Part shown: positions 12,754 through 24,038 of the stretch, one piece after another
Numbering within the stretch: the first letter of the stretch is position 1
How the letters are laid out: each line of letters begins with the position of its first letter
NCBI GenBank assembly: GCA_024752435.1
Contig: CP103036.1
Coordinates: 1,116,001-1,180,000 of the forward strand
Length of the DNA: 64,000 nt
Direction of reading: 5' to 3'
Source: Allantophomopsis cytisporea
Taxonomy: Eukaryota > Ascomycota > Leotiomycetes > Phacidiales > Phacidiaceae
The notes under the pieces: generated by a model
The model's input: only the letters and a program-made list of their open reading frames with translations
Told to the model about the DNA's origin: nothing
Database searches by the model: none
Program-made: the position numbers and the translations under genes

Positions 12754-14126
12754 GCAAAGGAGTTGTCTTATTTTGTATCAGTATAGTATATCAACAATGC
12801 ATTGCGATGGCTGGGTTTGGATACGAATATTTCAAAATTTTTCCATGCGTGAATTATGCTCGATGCTTGAAAAGGACCGATGAGACTGGGTTTCAAGCAC
12901 ATGGATTGGCAAAGCAGGGTCTCTTTTGCACCTCGAGCCATTCCTAATCTTTAAAATATACATCCCGCATGACACGCATATTATACCTAAGAACAGTACA
13001 GAAAAGCACAGTCTTGCGGGGAATACCCAGGCAGACTAAAGAGATATAGGCTAATTTCGAGAATCACGTGAATTTACTAATATTTCCACTCAATTGCATT
13101 TATGTCGTCGAAGCCCCGATACAGGGCCGACTTTTGGCCTTTTGGGACGGGAATACGAAGGAAAAGCCGAATATAGACAGCGATTGAAACGTCCTGCAAC
13201 ACCTACCACTTACGACCTTACGTCGCTACTTGTACAAGTTTGCCCTTGGTATCTGGCCTTTTCCTGTGATTCATATGATATCAGTCAAATAAGACGCACG
13301 TTGAAGTGGTGCATGTCGATCGTGTTCTAAAGAAATAGATAGAAAATGTTCGTGAAGGTCCGCTCCGAAGCTGCAACACCCCGATCGCTTGAGCCAATGA
13401 AAGACTGGGCTCTTGACGGAAATGTTTATCCTGATCCTGTCTATCTCTGTCTATCTTACTTTGTAAAAGCAAGACAGAACAAGGGTATTTCCAATCATCA
13501 TAAGGGATTCGATGACGTTACATTCACTCCACGACACCGCTCGATCCTCAAACCCTCGGCCCTCTTCCAGAACCCCCACTACATACGGGATGACCCATTT
13601 CGCCTGCCCCCTGATGCTGCCCCAGAGCTCTACGTAAGGTATTGTTTACTCGGAGTGCAGTGCCGACTTTGGACTCTGACCCAACTTGGATGCGTTAGAT
13701 GCCGCTGTCGGAACGCATTGGATAAAACAAAGTACCAAGCATTTCCACTATTTTGCTCCCCCGTCTGTGCTTCCTCTATCTCTATTCTATGTGACCTTGT
13801 CTTGTAGCCACTCCCTCGAAGATTGTTATTGATCGAACCAGGCGAGGTAGCATATCCATTCGTACTCCACCCGATCTTCTTGAAAATAGGTAGAACTTTC
13901 ATCTGAATGCTCTGCCCTCCTTTTGCACTCGACAGACAATCCGCTAAGCAAGCCGCGTCGTTATATTGATCACGAATAAGCAGTACCTTCTTTGCGTAAC
14001 GTACTCATAGGTACCACATAGCAGTGCTCGCCCGCCAAGCCTATATACCTGAAAGGACAGGCAAGGCAAGCACAACCGCCCGCCGCCCAGAGGCAAAGCA
14101 GTATTACAGTTACAGCAAAGAGTACC
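12754..14126. other. Intergenic region upstream of MFS transporter
   Basis: A frame of 153 codons at 13346-13807 is the longest here but has no recognised family. An E-box TCACGTGA lies at 13064-13071, about 1 kb upstream of the MFS gene. The last 120 bp is rich in AGGCAAG/CACAACC-type sequence and is probably 5' UTR. Confidence 0.5.
13064..13071. promoter_or_regulatory. Palindromic TCACGTGA box
   Basis: A perfect 8-bp palindrome with the CACGTG core recognised by bHLH factors such as Cbf1. It is in the gene-free region before the MFS gene. Occupancy is not shown. Confidence 0.35.
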
Positions 14127-16061
14127 ATGGCACCACGTGATGAAGAATCAACTCTCGAGTCCAGCCATAGCTCAGTAGATCACGAAAGCTCCTCGCAAAA
14201 TACCACTGGCATCCCGCCGCATATCTCGAATACCCACAATGGCAATGAGCTCGAGAAGCAGGAAACCGCACATTCGACGTCCTCAACTGGACACGCTAGA
14301 GCTAGAGTCACGAGAACTCAGAGTTTGACTAGGAGAGGCTTGAAGAATAGATTCACGCATCCCCTGCAACACGTCAAAACCTCGGAGGAGTTCATTGTCG
14401 ATTTCGATGGTGACGATGATCCTTATCGCCCGTTAAACTGGCCGTTTAGGAAGAAAGTCGTGACCACCTTACTTTATGGGTGAGTTCTTGAATTGTCCAT
14501 AACGCAGACCTTCGGATTGAGTTTTAGAATAATTGACTGACGCTTCCAGGTTGACCACTATGGGAAGTACGTGGGCATCTTCGGTGTACTCCCCCGCTGT
14601 CGATCAGATTTCTGGGCAGTTTCATGTCGGCACTGAAGTCTCATTGCTGGGATTGACTTTCTTGCTCATGGGATTTGGACTGGGACCTTTATTATGGGCT
14701 CCCCTAAGTGAAGTGTGAGGATACTCCTACGCCCACCAACGCACTTAAGCTGATTTTTATAGATATGGGCGAAAGCCAGCTGTCTTAATTCCATACTTCA
14801 TTTCTGCATGCTTCTCTTTCGGGACCGCCGCAGCGAAAGATATTCAAACCATCTTGATTACACGTTTTTTCGCTGGGATCTTCGGCTCGGCTCCCGTAAC
14901 TAACACTGGTGGTGTGTTGGGGGATATCTGGTCGCCCCAGCAGAGAGGCACAGCTATTGTTTGCTATGCTTTTGCAGTCGTTGGAGGACCTACTATCGGA
15001 CCTATCGCTGGAGGTGCCATCGTTAGTAGTTACTTGAGATGGAGATGGACAGAATACGTCAGTTGTACCTCTAGAATGACTTGTACATCTTCTGACATAT
15101 GAACAGATCACAGGTATTATGCAGCTGTTCTTTTTGACTATGGATCTGCTAGTACTCGATGAGACTTATTCTCCAGTACTGCTTGTCAAGAAAGCACAAC
15201 GTCTCAGACACGAAAGTGGTAATTGGGCACTGCATGCTCGACACGAGGAGTGGGATGTCAGTACAAAAGAGCTCGCCAACAAGTTTTTGAAGCGTCCATT
15301 TAGACTCCTGGCTACTCCGATTTGCTTCTTGATAGCTACTTATGCGTCCTTCGTCTACGGAATTGTTTATCTGTGGGTATACAAACGCTTCAAAGTCAAA
15401 CATCAACTAACTTCATGCAGTTGTCTGGCCGCTTTCCCAATTCAGTTCTCGGAAGAACGTGGCTGGGGCCCAGTTGTCTCTGAATTACCGTTCCTCGCCT
15501 TACTCCTCGGTACAATCATTGGTGGGTTCCTCAATATCTTCAACAATAAATTTTATATTGCAAAATTCGAGGCAAACGGAAACCGCCCTGTTCCAGAAGC
15601 AAGACTTTATCCAATGATGGGCGGCTCCTTTTTCTTTGCTGCGGGCCTTTTTATCTTTGGCTGGACATCTCCCAAGGATATCACTTGGGTCGCACCCTGT
15701 GTGGGTGCAGTCGTAAGTTTTCAATCCTTCTGATCTCTTCTTGTCGATCATCCTTGTTAACAACACAAAGTTCATGGGAATTGGATTTTTTACAATTTTC
15801 CAATCATCATTAAATTACCTTATCGATACTTTCCAGACCTATGCCGCTTCAGCAGTGGCAGCAAACACTTTCCTAAGAAGTGTTTTTGCGGCTGTCTTCC
15901 CACTTTTCGTCAATCCGATGTTCCATAATCTTGGCATCCCATGGGCCAGTTCCATTCTCGGTTTTGTGGCCATAATCATGATTCCAATTCCGTTTCTGTT
16001 CTACAAATATGGACCTGCGATCAGAAAGAGAGGAAAGTTCACGGCCGAGCTATCCTCCTAA
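14127..16061 (+). CDS. MFS transporter, DHA1 drug:H+ antiporter family
   Basis: Six exons: 14127-14479, 14550-14714, 14763-15057, 15107-15372, 15421-15712 and 15771-16061, giving 553 residues. A long polar N-terminus (about 110 residues) precedes 12 predicted membrane segments. The motif-A region after TM2 reads LSEVYGRKPAV, and its first part is interrupted by intron 2. Motif-C-like sequence (FAVVGGPTIGPIAGG) marks the antiporter group. The arrangement resembles the Flu1/Tpo/caffeine-resistance branch. It would export drugs, polyamines or a metabolite by proton exchange; the substrate cannot be read from sequence. Intron 4 uses a less common GTGGGT donor, forced by reading frame and by the homology LCLAAFPIQFSEERGW. 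A tRNA gene follows 170 bp downstream. Confidence 0.9.
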
Positions 16062-16233
16062 ATACGCTTTGCCCTTGCAATACGTCCTTGCACATAGCCA
16101 GCAAGTTCTTCGTGGTGCAACGCAATGTACACTGTTCATCAAGGAGTGACTGTCCTAGATGTGGGGCATTTTCAACCACAAAAGTATCCGCATAATTGTG
16201 GACCAAATTAGTTCTTGGCCATCCAACAATCCA

Positions 16234-16299
16234 GGTCAGATGGCCGAGCGGTCTAAGGCGCCAGCTTAAGGTACTCGAGCATCTGCTCGATTCAATACG

Positions 16300-16331
<32 letters not shown>

Positions 16332-16339
16332 TCTGATCA
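16234..16339 (+). tRNA. tRNA-Leu(AAG) with 26-nt intron
   Basis: The acceptor stem GGTCAGA pairs with TCTGATC (one G-U) and A73 follows. A box TGGCCGAGCGG is at 16241-16251 and B box GGTTCAAATCC at 16318-16328. The anticodon stem CCAGC/GCTGG encloses anticodon AAG at 16268-16270. An intron at 16272-16297 follows position 37, the standard place. A variable arm (TCCGAAAGGGC) of class II length fits leucine. Confidence 0.93.
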
Positions 16340-16345
16340 ACATCC

Positions 16346-16358
16346 TTTTTGCTTTTTT
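16346..16358 (+). terminator. Pol III terminator of tRNA-Leu
   Basis: Two T runs (five at 16346-16350, six at 16353-16358) lie within 20 bp of the tRNA 3' end, as expected for RNA polymerase III termination. Confidence 0.75.
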
Positions 16359-16865
16359 GCCCTCTTCTACTTATCTTATATAATACCAGTCAGGTTCCCT
16401 TGGTCGAGATCGAGATGACATTTTAGGGATGCAGATATAACTTGTCTTTTGTGGTTGTCATGTACAGGTGAGGTATGCACGGACGTTCATGATAAGATGA
16501 AAATTTGAGAAAATTTGATAAGCGTTAGACGAGATGAGATTACTTTGAGGAAGGTGAAGGAGGTGTGAATATTTTGAGATTAGATAATAAATACTTTCGA
16601 TATATTTTTGTTTTTAATACATGCAAACGGCCTAGAAGTTCGTGTGGGGATTAAGTCTGGTAATGTCAAGAGAATATAAATGTCTCGAAATTATCGGTTT
16701 CAACTTTTTTATACGGAATGTACCAATATTTGGGAACTTCAGCTGGTGACACAAATCATATCAACTTTGTTACTATTCAGAACAATTACAGACGAGTAAG
16801 AGTGGCAATATAACTCATTACATCATGATCATAATACATATTCGTACTCCCGTGACCCTCCATCC
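16359..16865. other. AT-rich intergenic spacer
   Basis: No gene is seen between the tRNA and the 3' end of the questin-oxidase-like gene. Confidence 0.5.
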
Positions 16866-18353
16866 TTACAAATGTACCTGCCTTGGCCTATCCTCATAGT
16901 CCTTCCATGCCTCATCAAAGCCCGCGCTCCTAATCCAAGTATTCCCTGAGTCCTCCACACTATCGACAACCATATTGCCTACCTTTTCCCACATCCAACT
17001 CTTGATTATACACCATTCTTCACCCTCATAGGGTTTGTTCTCCTTTTCTGCATTCGCCACAGCTCTCCCTAACTTGGACGCATGCCCATCATCACTGAAG
17101 TGAACCAAGCGCTTCAAAATCCCCTTCCATTCCGCCTGGCCTGCCTCGAGGTCTTTCGGCACGTACGACACCACCTCCTCCAAGTGAAGCTCAGGACTGT
17201 GTCTCGCAGCATATTGCGCAAGATCAGAACGTGCCTTCCACTCCAGCAGCCGCACCTTATTCGCCTCTGATAAACACGGCAACTTGTTAAACGTCGACCA
17301 GAAAATCGACGCATTCACATCGTGCATGTAGTAGAAATCGAACTTGACCTGTTTTGGCGGCCGTTGCGCCGCAGCTGTGAAGTACACGCATGCATTCATC
17401 ATTTCTGCAGTCTTGGCGGCAAGTTGGCCGGCCGGAACGCGCCATTGTGCAGCGTAGCGAAGCATTTCTTTGGGTGCACGTTCTAGGATTCCGTCGCGGA
17501 TCTTGTTATCGTCGTCCCAGTGGGCTGCGCTAGACAGCTTGTCGTCTTTGCGGATGGCAGCCAAGAGCTCTGGCATTGTCTTGAGAGATTCTGGGGGTGT
17601 TTGACGGGCTGCTTCTTCGGCAGGAAGAAGGAGCCGACCCATCCAATTGTCATGTATGCAGGCTTGTGCGAGGGCCTCTGCTACGATGGCTGGCTGGTTG
17701 AATTCAAGACCGAAGCCCAAATGGATGAGTGGGTGGAAGAAGCCTAAAATTGTGAGTTCTTTCGTCCTCGTTATAATGAGAGGGGTTTTAGAAACTATAC
17801 TTCATCGGTGAGGATAGATGTGGTGAGGTATGTATGAGAATCAAACGTACCGCCAAACAACCTGACCAATAAATCATCCGCTCTTTCATCTCCCTTAAAC
17901 ACAAATTCCTTCAAGACCCCGTCTACTCCTTTCTTCTCCAATTCCTCCTGGAAGAAGACCAAAAAGTCACGATAATACTTCTCGTTTCCCAGATATCCTT
18001 TGAACTTTTCATAATCAGTCATATCTCGCACAACCTCCTGATCCAAAGGCCGAGGCTTGCGCTGGTAAAATTTATTATGCTCATAATGCTGCTTGATAGT
18101 ATCTGGTGAGGCACCGAGTGCATAGACGGTAAGAAGATGATGCGCAATATGGTTATGGAAACCGCTCTGGTTGAAGAGTATATGATGCTCCTACAACGAG
18201 TTAGCAAGTCTTCCAAACAAGGTGGGGGAAGAATACTTCGTGATTCTTCTGCAACAACTCTGAGGCAATGGAGGCAGAGCCTTGAGACTGAGGCCCGGTA
18301 TTGAAGACGCCGACATCAGTGGGCGCCAGGACAATCTTACTTGGAGTCGCCAT
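16866..18353 (-). CDS. Questin oxidase-like protein (AflY/MdpL type, DUF4243)
   Basis: Exons 18237-18353, 17851-18190 and 16866-17743 give 444 residues. The spliced product begins MATPSKIVLAPTDVG and carries the family hallmarks NQSGFHNHIAHHLLTVYALGA and FFHPLIHLGFGLEFNQP with their conserved histidines, across two introns. Members include questin oxidase (geodin pathway) and the Baeyer-Villiger-type enzymes AflY (aflatoxin) and MdpL (monodictyphenone). They oxidise or cleave anthraquinone-type polyketides and lack a classical flavin motif. No polyketide synthase lies nearby in this window, so a biosynthetic role is not supported by context; many fungi have solitary copies of unknown substrate. 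Splice junctions are all GT/AG; the exon 1 donor GTATTC is weak but is fixed by the frame. Confidence 0.85.
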
Positions 18354-18541
18354 GATGTTTTTTGACGCACACCAAGCTTGGAACTTGGATATAGTTGCGT
18401 TGTACCTGATACCCTGCACTCTGAAAGATGCAAATCGCAGAACAGATATATGAAGGGAAGGTTTGATTAACAACATTTATTGCTTTAAGCGTAGTTTCTC
18501 TTGGCCTCGAACATATATTTATCATCTGCGTTGATGTCGAA

Positions 18542-18561
18542 TCACGTGGGACATGACGTAA
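18542..18561. promoter_or_regulatory. E-box TCACGTGG plus CRE TGACGTAA
   Basis: TCACGTGG is at 18542-18549 and TGACGTAA at 18554-18561, about 190-210 bp upstream of the questin-oxidase-like start codon. They match bHLH (CACGTG) and bZIP/ATF-CREB (TGACGTAA) core sites. Close pairing in a promoter position makes a regulatory role plausible but unproven. Confidence 0.4.
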
Positions 18562-19041
18562 AATGCTTATGATGGTTGGCAATAGCTAGGGTCACGCTGT
18601 CAGTATCTCCTCTTTCTCTGACCAAAATTTATCAGCAGTCTGTATTCTTCCGTATAGCCGGAGGAATCCAGACTAAAATTGGAAAGCTGACTACTGTCTC
18701 CAATGCTGAGATAGGGCATGAAGTGGTATGCTGCACGAATGGACTAATCTAGAGCTCTTTACTACACGATGAAGATTTGTAATGAAAGTGCGAATAGCTA
18801 TTCATGACCTGAATTCTTTGTCGCAGACGTCTAGCCAAACTCTACTTCAACGTACTGACTGATGCCAGCCCTGAGTAGTGTTCAATGGAAAGTGTACGTA
18901 GTATATACATTGAAATAGACTTTTGTAACAAGTCCTACTTAGAATTCTCCCACACTTGTTAACGAATCACAGTTATGATCACTTAGATGTGTGCCACTAT
19001 TTGATGTGGTCCGCCTCGGGCGCTAAAATCCGAAGGATGGA

Positions 19042-19073
19042 GGCCAAAGACCGAGATGGCCGAAGACCGATAT
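19042..19073. repeat. Imperfect 16-bp tandem duplication
   Basis: Unit 1 is GGCCAAAGACCGAGAT (19042-19057) and unit 2 is GGCCGAAGACCGATAT (19058-19073), 14 of 16 identical. It lies downstream of SSL2, outside any gene. Confidence 0.6.
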
Positions 19074-19371
19074 GTGTAATAATCAAGAGCTTTCCAGTCA
19101 GGCTACAAGCGACTTGATATCTCTGCATTCAGAACCCATCGTTGTAATGTAAGAAGCCCTGCCGTATGAAACAAGCACCGCTCCTACATGTATGAGATGG
19201 TACATATGGTCACAATGAGTAGTTGCTTTGCATTTCTGGAACCGTTGGCCTATATCATACAATGAGATCCCAGGTGTCAACTTCATTTCGCCCTTCAATT
19301 TAGTCAAATGCTTCCAATAATCGCTCGGCACCAAACGCCGTTCAAATCAATGCACACCTTCTTGTCTTGTT

Positions 19372-21931
19372 TTACTGCAATTCTCTCCTCTTTGCAGTCT
19401 GTCTGTGCAATTTCTTGAAGAAAGCATTGCTCTGCTTTTGATCTTTCTTCAATGTCTTATTCCTTGACTTGTTCTGCTCGATATATGCCATATCTTGGCC
19501 ACCAGAGAGCTCACTCAGAGTTCCAGCCATTCTTCTCGCTCCCGCCTTCTTCTTCGATCTACCGGCGCCGCCATTCTGATGGAAAAGATCGTCCGTGATT
19601 TCTTCGGCATCCCATTTACTCTCGTTCTGAATCATGACATTTTGCAACAACTCTCGTCTTTCGGCAGGAGTAGAGAACGCCAGATCAGGAAGGTTTTCAA
19701 TACCCTGGAGATGAGTGATAACCTTAAAAGCGTACCCCTGATCGACAAGGAAGGCCTGTCGTTTGGAGGAATAGTACATTTCTTGGGTATCCTTGGAGAC
19801 GAGCGAGTAGAAAAATGCATTGAAGCCTTCATCGTTTCTCCGCTTCGCTCGTAGAATTCGACCTAGTCGTTGTGCTTCTTGTCGACGGGAACCGTAATGT
19901 GATGAAATTTGGATTAAACATGTTGCCTCAGGCAAGTCAAGTGAAGTGTCACCAATCTTGGAAAGGAAGAGAGTGTTGATACTCTCATTATGCTGAAAGT
20001 TTTCCAAGATACGAAGTCTTTCTTGTTGACCAGTGCCTCCATAGATATACGCCTTCTTGAGCTTTGTAGCATATGCTTCAAGAGCATACACGTTATCAGA
20101 AAAGACAATGATCTTGTCGCCACGTTTCTCGTGATAGTCGATAAGGAATTGACATGCCTGGAATTTTCGAGGATTCATAATATAAAGAAGACCTCTCTTT
20201 CGGCTCTTTTCACGCAGATATTCAGAGTAGAATTCTGTAGTCATTGGACACCATACCTCAGCACACTGGACCTTGGCAATGTGGCCTTGCTCTGCAAGCT
20301 CCATCCAATTGGCTTCGTATAATTTGGGCCCAATCAAGAAGTTGAGATCTTGAATCTTGTCATCCTCACGCAAAAGCGTAGCCGTAAGACCCAACTTTGA
20401 GTGTGTTTTGATATTCGACGTAACCTTTCTGAAGATGTTTGCTGGTACAACGTGAACTTCATCCAAAATCATGAGACCCCACTCCCGACCAGTCAAGAAA
20501 TCCATCATCTTTTGAGCGTCGTAGGAGCGAGCTCTGGTCTGTGTGACCATGGAATATGTAGACACAATGATACCGGTATTTCGTGTAAATTTCTCTTTAT
20601 GATCGGAGGTGAAGATTGCAATGTCGTTTGGATTGATATTCGACCACTTCAAGAACTCTTGTCTCCACTGGACAACGGACATGGAACTGGTGCAAAGAAC
20701 GATCACACCCTTCTTAATGGTACAGGCCGCAGTGATTCCTACTAATGTTTTGCCGGCCCCACAAGGTAACACAATAATTCCACTCTTTGCTCTGCCGTTA
20801 CCAAACATCTTACTCAAGCTCTTCTCTTGGTAAGGTCGAATTTGTGCAGCCGGTTTCAGATCGATATCCAAATTTGCATTAGCCTCGTCATTGCGGAAAT
20901 CGTACTCTTCAAGAACAGGAAGTGCTAGGTGAAGGCATCGTTTCTGGACTTCCTCAACACTGCTATCTGCAATCTCGAATGCATGCACCGCCTCTGTTTC
21001 CTCATCATCATCATCCTCTTCATTCAAAGTAGCGTAAATATCTTCCTGTTTTGCGTTCTCACCATCCTCGGGCCTTGAGACTGCGGCTGTTTGATCTGTA
21101 GCCTGCTGAACACCAGCAGCGTTCTTTGTTCCAGGAATTACGAGTCCACCCATAGTTGGAGCAGAGGTAGTGGTGATTCCTTCAGAGCTCTGAATACGCA
21201 GGGGACCAATAACTTCGTCTCTGAGCAATCTTTGCAACATCTCAGGATCCGAACTTTCCACAAAGTGTTTAGTGTTCTTGAGAACAAGCTTGACTTTGCC
21301 ATAGCTCTGTGTGCATTCAACAATGAAGTTTCGAATCCCTTCCGGAATGGGCATCTTTGACAGCCGATCTAAAGTCATAATGATGTCCTTTGGATCCAAA
21401 CCAACAGACACAGCAGCATACAAGCTGTGCGGCGTCAAGGCATATTCGTGAAGAAAAGTTGGTCTTGACAAGGGTTCAGCGATAGTGGTCAAGAAATCCT
21501 GAGCGTAGGATACTAAAGGAGAGAAACTCTCAAGTATGATGCGACCCTTCTGCGGGTCGATCCACAAGGGACGATTTGCATGATCCGGCTTGAGAGAAAG
21601 GTATGAGAAATCGTTATTGCCAAAGTGACGACTCGCAGAATCTCGATCCGCTGCCGTCTTCTTAGTCTTATAATTCGCGACTGAAAACTTGTTGATCGCT
21701 CCATCGATATCGCCCGCGAGGTTTTCGTCTTCAGGTTCTTCGGGATCATCGCCATCGGAATATTCATCACTGCTACCTATACTTCTAGGTGTGTCTGGTC
21801 CAGGTGTTGAGTCACCTGAGTTTCTGCCCGCCTTCGATGCTCCCCGCACAGCTATGGTTGTTAGTAACTGTAAGTTGAATGTAAAGCAAATAGAAGCTCA
21901 TACTTGATGCAGCTTTCCTCTTAACAGGCAT
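19372..21931 (-). CDS. SSL2: TFIIH helicase subunit Ssl2/XPB
   Basis: A 28-nt first exon (21904-21931, encoding MPVKRKAAS plus one base) and a long exon 19372-21851 give 835 residues. Helicase motifs are intact: Walker A GAGKT near residue 375, DEVH near residue 475, TATLLRED (motif III/RED) and QRLGRILRAK (motif VI). The N-terminal damage-recognition-like domain precedes them, and an acidic linker with NEEDDDDEE lies before the helicase core. XPB/Ssl2 is the 3'-5' translocase of TFIIH that opens promoters and starts nucleotide excision repair. The C-terminus is basic. It is divergent from the mitochondrial protein gene at 22184. Confidence 0.96.
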
Positions 21932-22183
21932 CGTAATTTTGGGGGTTTCTCTACACTTTGTAAGTTTTGAGAGATTGAGAGGCTGAGAGGCTGAGAGACC
22001 GGCTCATTGACGAAGATGACGAAGGCACGGCACCTTAAGCGGAGATTTCCGTGCAACTTGTGACTTTGAAAGCCTGATGCTACTGGCTGGTGCTACTACT
22101 CACAACTTTATGTAGATACTCTGCTGCGAACCTACACGAGTTCACCCATCAACCTTGAAGCAGTATTTGTTCCATTGTAGTCG
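21932..22183. promoter_or_regulatory. Divergent promoter region, SSL2 and mitochondrial protein gene
   Basis: The 252-bp gap separates two outward-reading genes. A GAGAGGCTGA-type purine-rich tandem (about 21969-22000) sits in the SSL2 5' UTR region. Confidence 0.55.
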
Positions 22184-22864
22184 ATGATGGATAGATCACG
22201 GATGCTTCGACAACTATTATCTGCCCCGCCAGCTCTCCGCACATCGATTGTCACATGCCCTCAAACATTTCTCGCAGCAAACGCACGTCGAAGCTATTCA
22301 AGTACCATTCCAGGTGTCACTCAAACCTCATTTTGGGCTTCCCTGATCCCGAAACCATTGCGTCGAGGCTCCAGAGACAGCAATACGATACGGAAGCCTA
22401 AGTCGAAAGAATGGAATCCTGCAACTTTCTACATTGTTATTTTCCTTTTGATTGGCTCTATGTCTATTCAGATGATTGCCTTACGGAACGAGTCTGAGGC
22501 TTTTGAAAGACGAACAGATGCAAAGATAGGGCTTTTGAAAGAGGTCATCGAAAGGGTTCAGAATGGCGAAGATATTGATGTGGAAGGGCTGCTTGGGACG
22601 TACGATGAGGGAAAAGAGCATGAATGGCACAAAGGTATATTCTCCTGTGATGAAGCTTGCAAATATATGTTCATGCTAGGAATAGTACTTGAAGAGATTC
22701 AAAAGGACGACGATATCTGGAGGGAGAAGAAAGCGAAACGAAACAAAAAATCAGACACCAGTCCTCCAAATGGCGGTTACACTCAGTGGGAGGTCGAAGA
22801 ATCTACCGACGCGCCAAAGACTCCAAAATCTGTCAAGAGCAATGCTCCAAGGGGATTTTATTAG
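22184..22864 (+). CDS. Mitochondrial membrane protein of unknown function (DUF5321-like)
   Basis: A single uninterrupted frame of 226 residues. The first 45 residues are basic, Ser/Ala-rich and free of acidic residues up to a RRSYSS motif, a good mitochondrial presequence with a possible cleavage site. One transmembrane segment (FYIVIFLLIGSMSIQMIAL) lies near residues 85-105, followed by a charged coiled-coil-prone region and a basic C-terminal tail. The phrase KEWNPATFYIVIFLLIGSMS matches, from memory, the ascomycete DUF5321 group of inner-membrane proteins. No reaction can be assigned. A second ATG lies one codon after the first. Confidence 0.75.
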   Translation: MMDRSRMLRQLLSAPPALRTSIVTCPQTFLAANARRSYSSTIPGVTQTSFWASLIPKPLRRGSRDSNTIRKPKSKEWNPATFYIVIFLLIGSMSIQMIALRNESEAFERRTDAKIGLLKEVIERVQNGEDIDVEGLLGTYDEGKEHEWHKGIFSCDEACKYMFMLGIVLEEIQKDDDIWREKKAKRNKKSDTSPPNGGYTQWEVEESTDAPKTPKSVKSNAPRGFY

Positions 22865-23286
22865 TTCTTGTCTGTGATTCCATAACAAAAGATTCTAGGT
22901 AGTTCATGAAGTGATCTTCCAAGCCATAAGTCTGAGTTCATATGCCGTTGTATAGTAAGGTGTTGAGATATGCGTGAAGTTCCATGACAATTGGTGGTAC
23001 CCAGGTACGTAGTAATGTACGGTAAAGACTATTTAAATCGAGGCTGAAATGGTATGTAAGGCTGAGCAAAAGATGACCCACTAACCCTAAAATGGATAAT
23101 GGCACTTTACCTTACCTAGCGTGCGTTCGTAGAAGCCGCGCCTTGTCAAATGGTCGTCTGAAGTTGTCAGCCTCGAGGAATAAACATTGCCTATACGAAG
23201 CCACGTTATTTTGTCATCGAAGAGCTTCTACTCTGCAAGATTCACGAACACTCAAGCAGTTATACAAAAATCCCACTCTAATCGAT
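22865..23286. other. Promoter region of the CHY zinc-finger gene
   Basis: No gene in this 422-bp stretch. An ACTAACCCTAAAA sequence at about 23081-23092 contains AACCCTAA, a Tbf1-like promoter octamer, roughly 200 bp before the start codon. Confidence 0.45.
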
Positions 23287-23840
23287 ATGTGGTGAGCTTT
23301 ACTAAGTCCAGTCAAGGAAAGGTTTATGAGCTTACGCATTCAATAGCAAGCATATCCTTAACGCTCAAGTTTCTATCAGGTCGCCATGCTGTGAGTTGAT
23401 ACTTGGTAGGAATCGAATGTGTCACTAATGTCAATATATAGGCCGCCGATGGTTTGACTGTGCTGAGTGTCACCATGAACAAGAAAGTCATCCCTTGAAG
23501 CAGAGCACTGATATGGTATGATTTGCTTCCTCCGCTAGCCCCTCACCTCTCTAATTCTATCATTCGTAATGAGTCATGTCTAACGAGCTCCTAGACTTTC
23601 GCATGTAAGAAATGCAAGAAGTGTTTCCGCAAGGATGCTGCCGAATATGAAGATGCGGACGAGTACTGCCCTCATTGCGATAACCATTACGTTCTCGAGG
23701 CCGTCACTCCGAAACCGATCCTGAAATTCGAAGGAGAGGACGCGAGAAAGGATAGCAGAATGATCAAAGATGATCGAACTCGTGGCAAGGAACAGCGAAC
23801 AATTTTCGATGTTGAGGAAGCACCTAACAAATTGGGTTGA
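23287..23840 (+). CDS. CHY zinc-finger protein (Hot13-related)
   Basis: Four exons: 23287-23291, 23347-23390, 23442-23515 and 23595-23840, giving 122 residues. The first coding exon is only ATGTG, so codon 2 (Cys) is split by intron 1. The protein starts MCKHILNAQVSIRSPCC and continues WFDCAECHHEQESHPL, CKKCKKCF and DEYCPHCDNHY, which together form the CHY zinc-finger ligand set of Cys and His residues. A C-terminal segment ending TIFDVEEAPNKLG follows. Small fungal CHY proteins are related to yeast Hot13, which strips zinc from Tim chaperones and Mia40 in the mitochondrial intermembrane space; whether this one does so is inference. All junctions are GT/AG and reproduce the conserved start, which supports the unusual model. 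Confidence 0.85.
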
Positions 23841-24038
23841 GCTGTCCACTGCTTTCACGAGTCAGATTTCAGGTTTGGAATGATTTTAATGATCAAGGCA
23901 TTTTGATTTAGCGATACGAGTCAGGAGGCTCCGGATAGTCATATATTCAATCAAACATTCACGGCGCTTCTGGAAGAATCATTGCTCATTGCTATATTAC
24001 AGTCTCGCTGATAATTATCAGATCTTTCATTAATCATT

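Larger units (their letters stand above)
18354..19371. other. Promoter of questin-oxidase-like gene and 3' flank of SSL2
   Basis: About 1 kb with no coding frame of note. It holds an E-box/CRE pair at 18542-18561 and an imperfect 16-bp tandem pair at 19042-19073. Confidence 0.55.

Noticed and set aside
13346..13807. 153-codon frame before the MFS gene
   Set aside because: No family resemblance, low-complexity mixture and no conserved context; probably chance in the promoter region.
16866..18353. Secondary-metabolite cluster around the questin-oxidase-like gene
   Set aside because: Neighbours are an MFS gene, a tRNA and SSL2; no synthase or tailoring partner is present.
23081..23092. Telomere-like CTAACCCTAA
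   Set aside because: Only one and a half units; more likely a promoter octamer than a telomere remnant.
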